From Microbacterium oryzae (GTDB lineage Bacteria > Actinomycetota > Actinomycetes > Actinomycetales > Microbacteriaceae): a DNA stretch of 64,000 nt. The position numbers and the translations under genes were made by a program. Below are positions 18,137 through 27,743 of the stretch, one piece after another. The stretch lies in contig NZ_CP032550.1 in the NCBI RefSeq assembly GCF_009735645.1, positions 2,976,001 through 3,040,000 on the forward strand, written 5' to 3'. The notes below the pieces were generated by a model. It searched no databases and was not told the origin of the DNA. It saw only the letters and a program-made list of their open reading frames with translations. Positions within the stretch are counted from its first letter, which is position 1. Every line of letters begins with the position of its first letter.

Positions 18137-20242
18137 GTGGCGAGAAGCATCTACATCACGTCGGCGGAGGGCCACTCCGGCAAGTCAACGGTCGCTCTCG
18201 GAGTGCTCGACGCGCTGAGCAGGGCGACGCCCCGCGTGGGCGTCTTCCGCCCCATCGCGCGCTCGACGGATGAGCGGGACTACGTCCTCGAGATGCTCCT
18301 CGATCACGACGGCGTCGACCTCGCCTACGACGAGTGCGTCGCGGTCACGTACGACGACGTCCGCGCCGACCCGGAGGCCGCCCTCGCCCGCATCGTCGAG
18401 CGCTTCAAGGCCGTCGAGGCCAAGTGCGACGCGGTCGTGGTGCTCGGCAGCGACTACACCGACGTCGGGAGCCCCGCCGAGCTCGCCTACAACGCCCGGG
18501 TGGCGGTGAACCTCGGCACGCCGGTGCTCCTCGTGCTCGGCGGGCGCGCGCACCAGGGCGGCAGCGAGCAGCTCGGCACCACCTCGGCGCGCACGCCGGA
18601 GGAGGTCGCCCAGATCGCCGCGCTCGCCGTGCCCGAGCTCGCCAGGGAGCGGGCGGAGCTGCTGGCGACCGTCGTGAACCGCGCCGACGACGCGCGCCGC
18701 GACGACATCATCCGGGCGGTGCGCCAGGCGACGCCGAGCGCACCGGTGTGGGCGGTCCCCGAGGACCGGATGCTCGTCGCGCCGTCGATGGGCGACGTGC
18801 TCCGCGCGGTCGGCGGGCGGCTCATCCACGGCGACGAGGAGCTCCTCACGCGCGAGGCGCTCGGCGTGGTCGTCGCGGCGATGTCGATGGAGAACGTGCT
18901 GCCGCGCCTCACCGAGGGCGCCTGCCTCATCGTGCCGGGCGACCGCAGCGAGGTGCTCCTCGCGGCGCTCCTCGCGAACGCCTCCGGCACCTTCCCGTCG
19001 ATCGCCGGCATCATCCTCAACGGGCCCTTCGACATCCCGGAGTCCGTCTCCCGCCTGCTGGAGGGGCTCGGCTCGCGCCTGCCCGTCATCCGCTCGGAGG
19101 GCGACACCTACACCACGGCGGTGCAGGTGATGAGCGCGCGCGGACGGCTGGCGGCGAGCTCGCCGCAGCGGTACAACCTCGCGCTGTCGCTGTTCGAGAC
19201 CCACGTCGACACCGCCGAGCTCACGCGCGTGCTGGGCGTGGCGCACGCGAGCGTCGTCACGCCGCTGATGTTCGAGTACACGCTGCTGGAGCGCGCGCGC
19301 TCCGACCGGCGTCACATCGTGCTGCCGGAGGGCGACGACGACCGCGTGCTGCGGGCGGCGGGCATCCTCCTGCAGCGGGGCGTGGCGCAGCTCACGATCC
19401 TGGGCGAGCCGTTCGAGGTGCGTGCCCGGGCCATCGAGCTCGGCGTCGACCTGCGCGACGCGCATGTGCTCAGCCCCTTCGACGCGGTGCACGTGCACAA
19501 GTTCGCGACGGAGTACGCCGCGCTGCGCGCGCACAAGGGCATGACCTACGAGCGCGCGGCCGACACCGTCACCGACCCCAGCTACTTCGGCACCATGATG
19601 GTGCATCTCGGCCTCGCCGACGGGATGGTGTCGGGAGCCGTCCACACGACGGCCCACACCATCCGCCCCGCGTTCGAGATCATCAAGACGAAGCCGGGCG
19701 TCTCGGTCGTCTCCAGCGTCTTCCTCATGGCGCTGGCCGACCGCGTGCTCGTGTACGGCGACTGCGCGGTCATCCCCGACCCCACCAGCGAGCAGCTCGC
19801 CGACATCGCCATCTCCTCCGCGGAGACCGCGCGGCAGTTCGGCGTCGAGCCGCGGGTGGCGATGCTGTCGTACTCGACGGGGGAGTCGGGCTCCGGCGCG
19901 GACGTCGACAAGGTGCGGGAGGCGACGCGGCTCGCGCGCACGCGCGCGCCGCAGCTGCCGATCGAGGGGCCGATCCAGTACGACGCCGCGGCCGACGCCG
20001 CCGTCGCCCGCGCCAAGCTGCCCGACTCGGAGGTCGCGGGGCGCGCGACGGTGTTCGTCTTCCCTGACCTCAACACCGGCAACAACACGTACAAGGCCGT
20101 GCAGCGCTCGGCCGGCGCGGTCGCCATCGGGCCGGTCCTCCAGGGCCTCAACAAGCCCATCAACGACCTCTCGCGCGGCGCGCTCGTGGAGGACATCGTG
20201 AACACGGTCGCCATCACCGCGATCCAGGCGCAGGGGGAGTGA
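18137..20242 (+). CDS. pta: Phosphate acetyltransferase, long form
   Basis: Interconverts acetyl-CoA and acetyl phosphate. It is 701 residues from GTG 18137, the long three-domain form. The N-terminal P-loop domain has SAEGHSGKSTVALG (about 9-22), a DRTGG-like central domain follows, and the catalytic PTA domain occupies the last 330 residues. That domain carries VLPEGDDDRVLRAA, FPDLNTGNNTYKAVQR and GPVLQGLNKPINDLSRG. The frame is open further upstream, but TAGGCT (18124-18129) seven bases before the GTG suggests a leaderless start there, and a GGAGG is too close to act normally. Two bases separate its stop codon from the ackA start, so pta-ackA is an operon. Together they convert acetyl-CoA to acetate with ATP gain, or the reverse. 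Confidence 0.95.
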   Translation: MARSIYITSAEGHSGKSTVALGVLDALSRATPRVGVFRPIARSTDERDYVLEMLLDHDGVDLAYDECVAVTYDDVRADPEAALARIVERFKAVEAKCDAVVVLGSDYTDVGSPAELAYNARVAVNLGTPVLLVLGGRAHQGGSEQLGTTSARTPEEVAQIAALAVPELARERAELLATVVNRADDARRDDIIRAVRQATPSAPVWAVPEDRMLVAPSMGDVLRAVGGRLIHGDEELLTREALGVVVAAMSMENVLPRLTEGACLIVPGDRSEVLLAALLANASGTFPSIAGIILNGPFDIPESVSRLLEGLGSRLPVIRSEGDTYTTAVQVMSARGRLAASSPQRYNLALSLFETHVDTAELTRVLGVAHASVVTPLMFEYTLLERARSDRRHIVLPEGDDDRVLRAAGILLQRGVAQLTILGEPFEVRARAIELGVDLRDAHVLSPFDAVHVHKFATEYAALRAHKGMTYERAADTVTDPSYFGTMMVHLGLADGMVSGAVHTTAHTIRPAFEIIKTKPGVSVVSSVFLMALADRVLVYGDCAVIPDPTSEQLADIAISSAETARQFGVEPRVAMLSYSTGESGSGADVDKVREATRLARTRAPQLPIEGPIQYDAAADAAVARAKLPDSEVAGRATVFVFPDLNTGNNTYKAVQRSAGAVAIGPVLQGLNKPINDLSRGALVEDIVNTVAITAIQAQGE

Positions 20243-20244
20243 CC

Positions 20245-21480
20245 ATGGGCGGCACGAGCGTTCTCGTCGTCAACAGCGGCTCGTCGTCGTTCAAGTACCA
20301 GCTCATCGACATGCAGACCGAGCGCGTGCTCGCCTCGGGCCTCGTGGAGCGGATCGGGCAGGACCGCGGCGCGGCGCGGCACACCGTGCGGTACGCGGCA
20401 GGCGCGGGGGAGCCCGCCCCCGCGATCGCGGAGGCGACGCACACCCGCGAGACGGCCATCCCCGATCACACCGCCGGCTTCCGCGTCATGCTCGACGCGT
20501 TCGCCGAGCACGGGCCGCTGCTCGATCCCGCCGACCTCGCCGCGGTGGGCCACCGCGTGGTGCACGGCGGCGCGCGCTTCTTCGAGCCCACGGTCGTCAC
20601 CGATCTCGTGGAGATCAACATCGACGAGCTCTCGGTGCTCGCGCCGCTGCACAATCCCGGTGCGCTCCAGGGCATCAGGGCCGCGCGCCGCGCGTTCCCC
20701 GGCGTCGCGCACGTGGCGGTCTTCGACACCGCCTTCCATCAGACGCTGCCGCCCGCCGCCTACACGTACGCCATCGACCGCGAGGTCGCCGCCGCGCACC
20801 GCATCCGCCGGTACGGCTTCCACGGCACGAGCCACAAGTACGTCGCCGAGGCCGCCGCCCGCCACGTCGGGCGCCCGCTGACCGAGCTGCGGCAGATCGT
20901 GTTCCACCTGGGCAACGGCGCATCGGTCACGGCCGTCGACGGCGGCCGCTCGGTGGAAACGTCGATGGGCATGACCCCGCTCGAGGGGCTGGTGATGGGC
21001 ACCCGCTCCGGCGACCTCGATCCGGCGGTGCTCTTCCAGCTCGCCCGGCGCGCGGACATGACCACCGGCGAGCTCGACCGGCTGCTGAACACCCGCAGCG
21101 GCCTGAAGGGGCTCGCGGGGGTCTCCGACATGCGCGACGTGCAGGAGCGCCGCGCGGCAGGGGACGAGGCCGCGCAGCTCGCGTTCGACGTCTACGTGCA
21201 CCGCCTGCGCGCCTACGCGGGCGCCTACCTCGCGCAGCTCGGCGGGGTCGACGTCATCTCGTTCACGGCCGGGGTGGGCGAGAACGCGCCGCAGGTGCGG
21301 GCGGCGGCGCTCGCGACGCTGGGGTTCGCGGGCGTGGAGATCGACGAGGCCCGCAACGAGAGCGCTTCCCGAGGGGAGATCGCCGTGATCTCGACCGATG
21401 CCTCCCGCGTCGCGGTGCTCGTCGTGCCGACCGACGAGGAGCTGGAGATCGCTCGTCAATCCCTGGCCGCCGCGAGTTGA
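20245..21480 (+). CDS. ackA: Acetate kinase
   Basis: Transfers phosphate between acetyl phosphate and ADP, the second step of the Pta-AckA pathway. It is 411 residues from ATG 20245, typical for the family. Motifs include VLVVNSGSSSFKYQL (5-19, first phosphate loop with catalytic Asn), GHRVVHGG (His/Arg active site), YGFHGTSHKYV (second signature with the catalytic His), HLGNGASVTAVDGG and FTAGVGENAP near the C-terminus. GTG 20239 is in frame but lies within the AGGGGGAG ribosome site (20232-20239) that serves ATG 20245 at five-base spacing. Second gene of the pta-ackA operon. Confidence 0.96.
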   Translation: MGGTSVLVVNSGSSSFKYQLIDMQTERVLASGLVERIGQDRGAARHTVRYAAGAGEPAPAIAEATHTRETAIPDHTAGFRVMLDAFAEHGPLLDPADLAAVGHRVVHGGARFFEPTVVTDLVEINIDELSVLAPLHNPGALQGIRAARRAFPGVAHVAVFDTAFHQTLPPAAYTYAIDREVAAAHRIRRYGFHGTSHKYVAEAAARHVGRPLTELRQIVFHLGNGASVTAVDGGRSVETSMGMTPLEGLVMGTRSGDLDPAVLFQLARRADMTTGELDRLLNTRSGLKGLAGVSDMRDVQERRAAGDEAAQLAFDVYVHRLRAYAGAYLAQLGGVDVISFTAGVGENAPQVRAAALATLGFAGVEIDEARNESASRGEIAVISTDASRVAVLVVPTDEELEIARQSLAAAS

Positions 21481-21526
21481 GCGCCACTACGCTGGTCGGA
21501 CACCGACAGCCCGCGACGGAGGATCT

Positions 21527-22279
21527 GTGACCTCACTGCCCGATGCGAACCTGCCCGACCTCAGACGCTGCGACGCCGTGCTGTTCGATCTGGACGGGGT
21601 GATCACGCCCACGGCCGAGGTGCACATGCACTCGTGGCGCGCCATGTTCGAGGAGCTGTTCGCGCAGTGGGGGATCGAACCCGCCTACACCGACCAGGAC
21701 TACTTCGACCACCTCGACGGCAAGAAGCGCTACGACGGCGTCGCCACCCTGCTGCGCAGCCGCGACGTCGAGGTCCCGTGGGGAGACCCGTCCGACGATC
21801 CGTCGCTCGACACCGTGTGCGGGATCGGCAACCGCAAGAACATCGTGTTCTCGCGCGTGCTGGCCGAGGAGGGGATCGCGGCCTACCCCGGATCCCTCGC
21901 GCTGCTCGACGCGCTCGCCGCGGTCGGCACGCCGGTCGCGGTCGTGTCGAGCTCCAAGAACGCGCGGGACGTGCTCACGGCGGCGGGGATCCTCGACCGC
22001 TTCCCCGTGATCGTCGACGGGGCGACCGCCGAGCGCGACGGCCTGCCCTCGAAACCCGCGCCCGACATGTTCCTCGCCGGCGCCCGGCAGCTGCAGGCCG
22101 TGCCCGCGCGGTCCGCGGTCCTCGAGGACGCGCTGAGCGGGGTCGCGGCGGCCGCCGCGGGCGGCTTCGGACTCGTCATCGGCGTGGATCGCGGCGCGGG
22201 AGCGGCGACGCTGACCGCCGCCGGCGCGCACGTGGTCGTCGGCGACCTGGCCGAGCTCGTCGGCCCCGCCACCCGCTAG
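21527..22279 (+). CDS. HAD phosphatase/mutase, beta-phosphoglucomutase-like
   Basis: Cytosolic HAD-superfamily protein of 250 residues. The N-terminal nucleophile motif is LFDLDGVITPTAEVH, followed by a helical cap typical of the beta-phosphoglucomutase group. VVSSSKNARDVL is motif II, KPAPDMFL the motif III lysine region, and LEDALSGVAAAAAGGFG the acidic motif IV. The GTG start has a GGAGG ribosome site at 21518-21522. It directly precedes a GH65 glycoside phosphorylase, a classic pairing in which the phosphorylase releases beta-glucose-1-phosphate and the HAD mutase turns it into glucose-6-phosphate. The cap shows an unusually long Asp-rich insertion (PWGDPSDDPSLD). A simple sugar-phosphate phosphatase is the alternative. 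Confidence 0.85.
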   Translation: MTSLPDANLPDLRRCDAVLFDLDGVITPTAEVHMHSWRAMFEELFAQWGIEPAYTDQDYFDHLDGKKRYDGVATLLRSRDVEVPWGDPSDDPSLDTVCGIGNRKNIVFSRVLAEEGIAAYPGSLALLDALAAVGTPVAVVSSSKNARDVLTAAGILDRFPVIVDGATAERDGLPSKPAPDMFLAGARQLQAVPARSAVLEDALSGVAAAAAGGFGLVIGVDRGAGAATLTAAGAHVVVGDLAELVGPATR

Positions 22280-22347
22280 CGCACGCGGCCGTCCCGGCCA
22301 CCGCCATCCGCCGCCTTCTCGGCCACCGCCATCCCGGAGCTTCTCGC

Positions 22348-24864
22348 ATGATCGATCGCGACCGATTTCCCATCGACCCCTGGCGTCTCGTGGAGACCCG
22401 CTACTCCGAGGAGGACGCGGGCGTCACCGAGACGCTGTTCGCCGTCGGCAACGGCTTCCTCGGCCTCCGGGGCAACTACCCGGAGGGACGCCACGCGCAC
22501 GAGCACGGCACCTTCATCAACGGGTTCCACGAGACCTGGCCGATCCGCCACGCCGAGAGCGCGTACGGCTTCGCCGAGGTCGGACAGACCATCGTCAACG
22601 TGCCCGACCCCAAGGTCATGCGCGTGTACGTGGACGACGAGCCGCTCTCGCTCGACCTCGCCGACGTGCGCGAGTACGAGCGCACGCTGGACTTCCGCGA
22701 CGGCGTCATGCGGCGCCGGCTGCTGTGGGTCACGCCCTCGGGCAAGGAGGTGCTCCTCGAATCCGACCGTCTCGTGCCCTTCGAGGACCGCCACGTCGCG
22801 GTGGAGCGGATGACGGTCACGGTGCGGAACGCCGACGCGCCCGTCACCGTCGACTGCCAGCTCATCAACCGGCAGGACGGGCAGGACGTCTACGGCGGCC
22901 ATCCGCACGGGCCGGGCGTCGCCGACCCTCGCCGCGCCGAGCGGATCGACGCGGAGCGCGTGCTCCTGCCGCAGGAGCACTGGCAGAACGGCACGCGCAC
23001 GGCGCTGTCGTACCGCACGGCGTCGTCCGACATGTCGATCGCCGTGCTCGCCGACCACCTCATCGCAACCGACAACGAGCACTCGCACGAGTCCCACCTC
23101 GAGCCCGACATCGCCCGCAACGTGTTCCGCGTGGAGGCGAAGGCCGGCGTCCCGGTGACGCTGACGAAGGTCATCAGCTACCACTCCTCGCGCAGCGTGC
23201 CGACGGGGGAGCTCATCGACCGCAGCCTCCGCACGCTCGACCGCGTGGTCGCGGCGGGCGTCGAGGGGCTCTACGCCGCCCAGCGGCGCTGGATGGACGA
23301 CTTCTGGCAGCGCTCGGATGTCCGGATCACGGGGCACGACGACCTGCAGCAGGCGACGCGCTGGTGCCTCCTGCAGCTCGCGATGGCCTCGGCGCGGGCG
23401 GACGGGTGGGGCATCCCCGCCAAGGGCGTGACCGGATCCGGGTACAGCGGGCACTACTTCTGGGACACGGAGATCTACATCCTGCCGTTCCTCGCGTACA
23501 CGACCCCGCTCTGGGCGCGGAACGCCATGCGCATGCGCACGAAGATGCTGCCGGCCGCGCGGCGCCGCGCAGCCAAGATGAGCGAAGCCGGCGCGCTCTA
23601 CCCCTGGCGCACGATCAACGGCGAGGAGGCGTCGGCGTACTACGCCGCCGGCACCGCGCAGTACCACATCAACGCCGACATCGCCTTCGCCCTGGTGCGC
23701 TACGTCCGCGCCACGGGGGATCTCGACTTCATGGCGCGGGAGGGGGCGGACGTCCTCGTCGAGACCGCGCGGATGTGGACGACGCTGGGGTTCTGGCGCC
23801 AGAACGAGGGCGAGGAGAGCTTCCACATCCACGGCGTCACCGGCCCCGACGAGTACACGACGGTCGTCAACGACAACCTCTTCACGAACGTCATGGCGCG
23901 GTTCAACCTGCGCGCGGCCGCGCAGGTCGTGCGCCTGATGGCCGAGCGAGCGGGGCGCGAGTACCGCGATCTCGTCGACCGGGTGCAGCTCGACCCGGGG
24001 GAGCCGGAGGCGTGGGAGCGCGCCGCGGACGCCGTCTACATCCCCTACAACGAGAAGCTCGGGATCAATCCGCAGGACTCGCTGTTCCTCGAGCGCGAGG
24101 TGTGGGACGTCGAGAACACGCCGCACGAGCAGCGCCCGCTGCTGCTGCACTTCCACCCGCTCGTCATCTACCGCTTCCAGGTGCTGAAGCAGGCCGACGT
24201 CGTGCTGGCGCTGTACCTGCAGGGCGACCAGTTCAGCGCCGAGGAGAAGCTGGCGGACTTCGAGTACTATGACCCGCTGACGACCGGCGACTCGACGCTG
24301 TCGGCGGTCGTGCAGTCGATCCTCGCCGCCGAGGTGGGGTACCAGGACCTCGCGCTGGACTACTTCGAGCACGCGCTGTTCGTCGACCTCGCCGACCTGC
24401 ACGGCAACGCCTCGGACGGCGTGCACGTCGCCTCGGCGGGCGGCGTCTGGACGGCGCTCGTCGCCGGCTTCGGCGGGATGCGCGACCACGACGGCGAGCT
24501 CAGCTTCGACCCGCGCCTGCCGCGCGACTGGCCGGAGCTGCAGTACGCGCTCTCGTGGCAGGGATCGCAGCTCGACGTCACGCTGCGCCGTGACGAGATG
24601 CGGGTGAAGGTGCGCGCGGGCGACCCCGTCACATTCCGCGTGCGCGGCGCCGTCCACATCGCGAGCGCGGACGCCGAGGCCGTGGTGCCGCTGGCCGACC
24701 AGGGGCCGGTCATCCACGGGCGGCCGACCATGCGCAAGTACTCCTCGATGCACAGGGAGGACGGCTCGCATCTCGAGCCCACGCTGCCCCCGGTGACCTC
24801 GGCCATCCCGATCGTCGCCGACGACCTGATGGAGCGCGCGACGGATCCGCACTCGCTGGACTGA
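22348..24864 (+). CDS. Glycoside hydrolase family 65 disaccharide phosphorylase
   Basis: Inverting phosphorylase acting on an alpha-glucoside such as maltose, trehalose or kojibiose, giving beta-glucose-1-phosphate. It is 838 residues from ATG 22348, a complete GH65 protein. The order is an N-terminal beta-sandwich (FAVGNGFLGLRGNYPEG near residue 33), a linker helix, and an (alpha/alpha)6 barrel with SGHYFWDTEIY. The catalytic acid Glu lies in HGVTGPDEYT, with KQADV and LHFHPL further on. A C-terminal beta-sheet domain completes it. The phosphate-binding region is consistent with a phosphorylase rather than a hydrolase, but substrate cannot be set. It follows a beta-phosphoglucomutase-like gene by 68 bases, within which GGCCACCGCCATCC occurs twice. 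Confidence 0.9.
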   Translation: MIDRDRFPIDPWRLVETRYSEEDAGVTETLFAVGNGFLGLRGNYPEGRHAHEHGTFINGFHETWPIRHAESAYGFAEVGQTIVNVPDPKVMRVYVDDEPLSLDLADVREYERTLDFRDGVMRRRLLWVTPSGKEVLLESDRLVPFEDRHVAVERMTVTVRNADAPVTVDCQLINRQDGQDVYGGHPHGPGVADPRRAERIDAERVLLPQEHWQNGTRTALSYRTASSDMSIAVLADHLIATDNEHSHESHLEPDIARNVFRVEAKAGVPVTLTKVISYHSSRSVPTGELIDRSLRTLDRVVAAGVEGLYAAQRRWMDDFWQRSDVRITGHDDLQQATRWCLLQLAMASARADGWGIPAKGVTGSGYSGHYFWDTEIYILPFLAYTTPLWARNAMRMRTKMLPAARRRAAKMSEAGALYPWRTINGEEASAYYAAGTAQYHINADIAFALVRYVRATGDLDFMAREGADVLVETARMWTTLGFWRQNEGEESFHIHGVTGPDEYTTVVNDNLFTNVMARFNLRAAAQVVRLMAERAGREYRDLVDRVQLDPGEPEAWERAADAVYIPYNEKLGINPQDSLFLEREVWDVENTPHEQRPLLLHFHPLVIYRFQVLKQADVVLALYLQGDQFSAEEKLADFEYYDPLTTGDSTLSAVVQSILAAEVGYQDLALDYFEHALFVDLADLHGNASDGVHVASAGGVWTALVAGFGGMRDHDGELSFDPRLPRDWPELQYALSWQGSQLDVTLRRDEMRVKVRAGDPVTFRVRGAVHIASADAEAVVPLADQGPVIHGRPTMRKYSSMHREDGSHLEPTLPPVTSAIPIVADDLMERATDPHSLD

Positions 24865-24879
24865 CGCCGATCGGAGCGC

Positions 24880-24909
24880 CTCCCGGCCGCCCGCACGGGC
24901 GGCTGGGAG
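24880..24909 (+). terminator. Hairpin terminator after the GH65 gene
   Basis: CTCCCGGCCGCCC (24880-24892) pairs with GGGCGGCTGGGAG (24897-24909) over 13 positions with one G-U pair and a 4-base loop. It starts 15 bases after the GH65 stop codon and before the dnaX promoter. No T tract is seen. Confidence 0.65.
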
Positions 24910-24952
24910 ACCGACCGGGGCGATGTCGGCGGGGAGCCGTAGGCTGGTTTCC

Positions 24953-27703
24953 GTGACCACAGCCTTGTATCGCCGCTATCGGCCGGAGACCTTCGGGGAG
25001 ATGATCGGCCAGTCGCAGGTCACGGATCCGCTGATGACCGCGCTGCGCGGAGATCGCATCGGCCACGCCTACCTCTTCTCCGGTCCCCGCGGGTGCGGCA
25101 AGACCACGTCGGCCCGCATCCTCGCCCGCTGCCTGAACTGCGCGGAGGGGCCGACCGACGTGCCGTGCGGGCGCTGCGACAGCTGCGTCGAGCTCTCGCG
25201 CGCGGGGGGCGGATCGCTCGACGTCGTCGAGATCGATGCCGCCAGCCACAACGGCGTCGACGACGCCCGCGATCTGCGCGAGCGGGCCATCTTCGCGCCC
25301 GCGCGCGACCGCTTCAAGATCTTCATCCTCGACGAGGCCCACATGGTCACGCCGCAGGGGTTCAACGCGCTGCTGAAGCTCGTCGAGGAGCCTCCCGCGC
25401 ACGTGAAGTTCATCTTCGCGACCACCGAGCCCGACAAGGTGATCGGCACCATCCGCTCGCGCACGCATCACTACCCGTTCCGGCTCGTGCCGCCGGCGGC
25501 GATGCTCGCTTACGTCGAGAAGCTGTGCGCCGAGGAGGGCGTCTCCGTGGCGCAGGGCGTGCTGCCGCTCGTCGTGCGCGCGGGCGGCGGATCGCCGCGC
25601 GACACCCTCTCGATCCTCGACCAGCTCATCGCCGGGTCGGAGAACGCGAGCGTGACCTACGAGCGGGCCGTGGCGCTGCTCGGCTACACGCACGCCGAGC
25701 TGCTGGACGAGGTGGTCGACGCGTTCGCCGTCGCCGACGCCGGATCGGCGTTCGGCGCGGTGGACCGGGTCGTGCAGACCGGGCAGGACCCGCGCCGCTT
25801 CGTCGACGACCTGCTCGAGCGCCTGCGCGACCTCATCGTCATCGCCGCGACCGGTGCCGGCGCCTCGGCCGTGCTGCGCGGCATCCCCGCTGACGAGCTC
25901 GAGCGGATGGGCCAGCAGGCCGACCGCTTCGGCGCGGACCGCCTGTCGCGCGTCGCCGACATCGTCAGCGCCGCCCTCGACGGGATGACCGGCGCGACCT
26001 CGCCGCGTCTGCAGCTCGAGCTCATGATCGCGCGGGTGCTCACGCACGGAACGGCGGTCGCCGGCATGGCCGGCGATGCGGGGCGGGGGAGCGGCGCCGC
26101 GGCGCCGGCCGGGGCTTCTCGGGGCGCGGGGGCTGCGGCGCCGACCGCGGCGCCGACTGCTGCTCCTGCCGCGGCGCCAACTGCTGCTCCTGCCGCGGCT
26201 CCGCAGACGGCGGCTCCGGCTGCGGCGCCCGCTGCCGCTCCTGCCGCTGCCGCTCCTGCCGCTACTGCGCCGGCCGCTGCACCTGCCGCTCCTGCCGTGG
26301 CACCTGCACCTGCCGCTGCGCCGGCCGCTGCTGCGGCACCTGCCGCTGCGCCGACTGCTGGTCCTGCCGCCGCTGCGGCCCCGACCGCCGCGCCCACCAT
26401 GGCTTCGCGGCCGGCTGCCGCCGTGCCCGCGGCTGCTCCCGCGTCGACAGCCGCTCCCGTCGCGTCGCCTGCGGCTCCCGCCGCGGCCTCGCCGAAAGCT
26501 CCGGGCACGGAGGCGGCGACAGCTCCGGCTGCGGCAGCGTCCCCGTCGGGAACGGCCGACGACGGGACCGTCCCCGCGGCCGGATGGGCGACCATCCCAC
26601 CCGGCGGCGACGGCCCGGCCGAAGAGCGCGCGGCCCAGCGGTCGCCAGGGCCGCGCGTGATCGACGACGCGCCGCTTCCCCGTCCCGAGGACGAGCCGCC
26701 GTACGACCCCTACGACGAGCCGCCCGTCCGCGACGCCGCTCCTCGGTCGTCGGCCCCCGCGCAGCAGGAGAAGCCGGCCCCCGCGTCGACCGAGCTCACC
26801 CTGCCGGCCGTGCAGGCCGTCTGGTCGGGAGTCCTCGCTCGCCTCGAGCACGTGAGCCGGTCGTCCTGGCTCGTCCTGCAGAGCGCTCGCCCGGTCGCCG
26901 CGGCGGGCGACGTGCTCACGCTCGCGTTCACGAATCAGCGGGACCTCGCCACCTTCAAGGAGCGCACCCCGCAGGGCGGCGGGGTCAGCGAGGATCTGCG
27001 CGGCATCATCCTCGAGGTGCTCGGCGTCCGTGTGAAGTACCTCGCGCGGCACGACGGCGGCGCCGCGGGCGGCCCCGGTGGTGGCGGTTCCGGTGGTCCC
27101 GGCTCCGGCCGGCCCGACGGCAGCGGCCCGCAGCAGGGCGCTGCCCCGCAGCAGGGCGCTGCCCCGCAGCAGGGCGCTGCCCCGCAGCAGGGCGCTGCCC
27201 CGCAGCAGGGCGCTGCCCCGCAGCAGAGCTCTGCCCCACGGCGGGAGCAGGCTCCGCAGCGGAGCGCACCCGCCGTCGATCGGCCATCCCGCGCCGCCGG
27301 CCCCGCGAACGCGGCCGGCGGCGCGCCCGTCGCCGCGGCGGCACCCGTCACCGAGTGGGCGGTCGCCGCCATCCCCGGCGGCGTCGTCGGCACCCTGGCC
27401 GTCGACGACGACCCCGAGGAGGCCGCGGTGCCCGTCGACGCACGCGTGGCGGCCCCGGCGCCCGACGGTGGGGTGGTGGCGCCCGCGCCGCTCACCGCCG
27501 ACGAGGACGACGCGGACCCGGGCGACGTCCCTCCGGAGCCCGCGGAGGCGATCGCCCCGCATCCCGCTCCGCAGCCGCGCGTGCAGGCGCGCAGCGTCGG
27601 ACCGGACGGCATCCAGCGCTACGGCGAGGCCGTCGTCCGGCAGGTGCTCGGCGCGACCTTCCTCCACGAGGAGCCCTACGAGCCGCCCACGCGGTTCGCC
27701 TGA
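24953..27703 (+). CDS. dnaX: DNA polymerase III subunits gamma and tau
   Basis: ATPase of the clamp loader. It is 916 residues from GTG 24953. The N-terminal AAA+ part is highly conserved: [12 protein letters not shown], Walker [10 protein letters not shown], a four-cysteine zinc module (CLNC, CGRCDSC), DEAHM, and the sensor 1 TTEPDKV. Domain III extends to about residue 370. An extremely Ala/Pro-rich linker follows (about 380-535), then a more ordered tau-type domain (about 620-700). A second low-complexity tract contains QQGAAP repeats, and the C-terminus ends in [14 protein letters not shown] (24940-24945) is seven bases before the GTG, suggesting a leaderless mRNA. No A-rich slippery site for gamma production is seen. 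recR follows 40 bases later. Confidence 0.95.
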   Translation: MTTALYRRYRPETFGEMIGQSQVTDPLMTALRGDRIGHAYLFSGPRGCGKTTSARILARCLNCAEGPTDVPCGRCDSCVELSRAGGGSLDVVEIDAASHNGVDDARDLRERAIFAPARDRFKIFILDEAHMVTPQGFNALLKLVEEPPAHVKFIFATTEPDKVIGTIRSRTHHYPFRLVPPAAMLAYVEKLCAEEGVSVAQGVLPLVVRAGGGSPRDTLSILDQLIAGSENASVTYERAVALLGYTHAELLDEVVDAFAVADAGSAFGAVDRVVQTGQDPRRFVDDLLERLRDLIVIAATGAGASAVLRGIPADELERMGQQADRFGADRLSRVADIVSAALDGMTGATSPRLQLELMIARVLTHGTAVAGMAGDAGRGSGAAAPAGASRGAGAAAPTAAPTAAPAAAPTAAPAAAPQTAAPAAAPAAAPAAAAPAATAPAAAPAAPAVAPAPAAAPAAAAAPAAAPTAGPAAAAAPTAAPTMASRPAAAVPAAAPASTAAPVASPAAPAAASPKAPGTEAATAPAAAASPSGTADDGTVPAAGWATIPPGGDGPAEERAAQRSPGPRVIDDAPLPRPEDEPPYDPYDEPPVRDAAPRSSAPAQQEKPAPASTELTLPAVQAVWSGVLARLEHVSRSSWLVLQSARPVAAAGDVLTLAFTNQRDLATFKERTPQGGGVSEDLRGIILEVLGVRVKYLARHDGGAAGGPGGGGSGGPGSGRPDGSGPQQGAAPQQGAAPQQGAAPQQGAAPQQGAAPQQSSAPRREQAPQRSAPAVDRPSRAAGPANAAGGAPVAAAAPVTEWAVAAIPGGVVGTLAVDDDPEEAAVPVDARVAAPAPDGGVVAPAPLTADEDDADPGDVPPEPAEAIAPHPAPQPRVQARSVGPDGIQRYGEAVVRQVLGATFLHEEPYEPPTRFA
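26083..26560 (+). repeat. Ala/Pro-rich low-complexity coding tract in dnaX
   Basis: About 480 bases encode almost only Ala and Pro with a few Thr. The repeated dinucleotide-like units (AAP, APA, TAAP) are built from GCTCCTGCCGCGGC-type blocks. The plus strand is very poor in A, which creates long spurious frames on the opposite strand. The tract is a flexible linker between clamp-loader domain III and the tau-specific part. It keeps the reading frame throughout. Confidence 0.85.
27128..27235 (+). repeat. Tandem 18-bp repeat in dnaX encoding QQGAAP
   Basis: Five identical copies of an 18-base unit (CCGCAGCAGGGCGCTGCC; starts 27128, 27146, 27164, 27182, 27200) are followed by one degenerate copy at 27218 (QQSSAP). 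The unit length is a multiple of three, so gain or loss of copies would keep the frame. Confidence 0.93.
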
Positions 27704-27743
27704 TCCTCTCCTCACCTCTTCCTCGTAAGGACACCACCCCGGT

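Noticed and set aside
25000..26100. Programmed frameshift site for a gamma subunit in dnaX
   Set aside because: No A-rich slippery heptamer is visible in the GC-rich coding sequence, so a gamma form by frameshift is not supported.
27128..27235. Tandem repeats that might suggest a CRISPR array
   Set aside because: Units are 18 bases without spacers, in frame inside dnaX, and encode QQGAAP. No cas genes are present.
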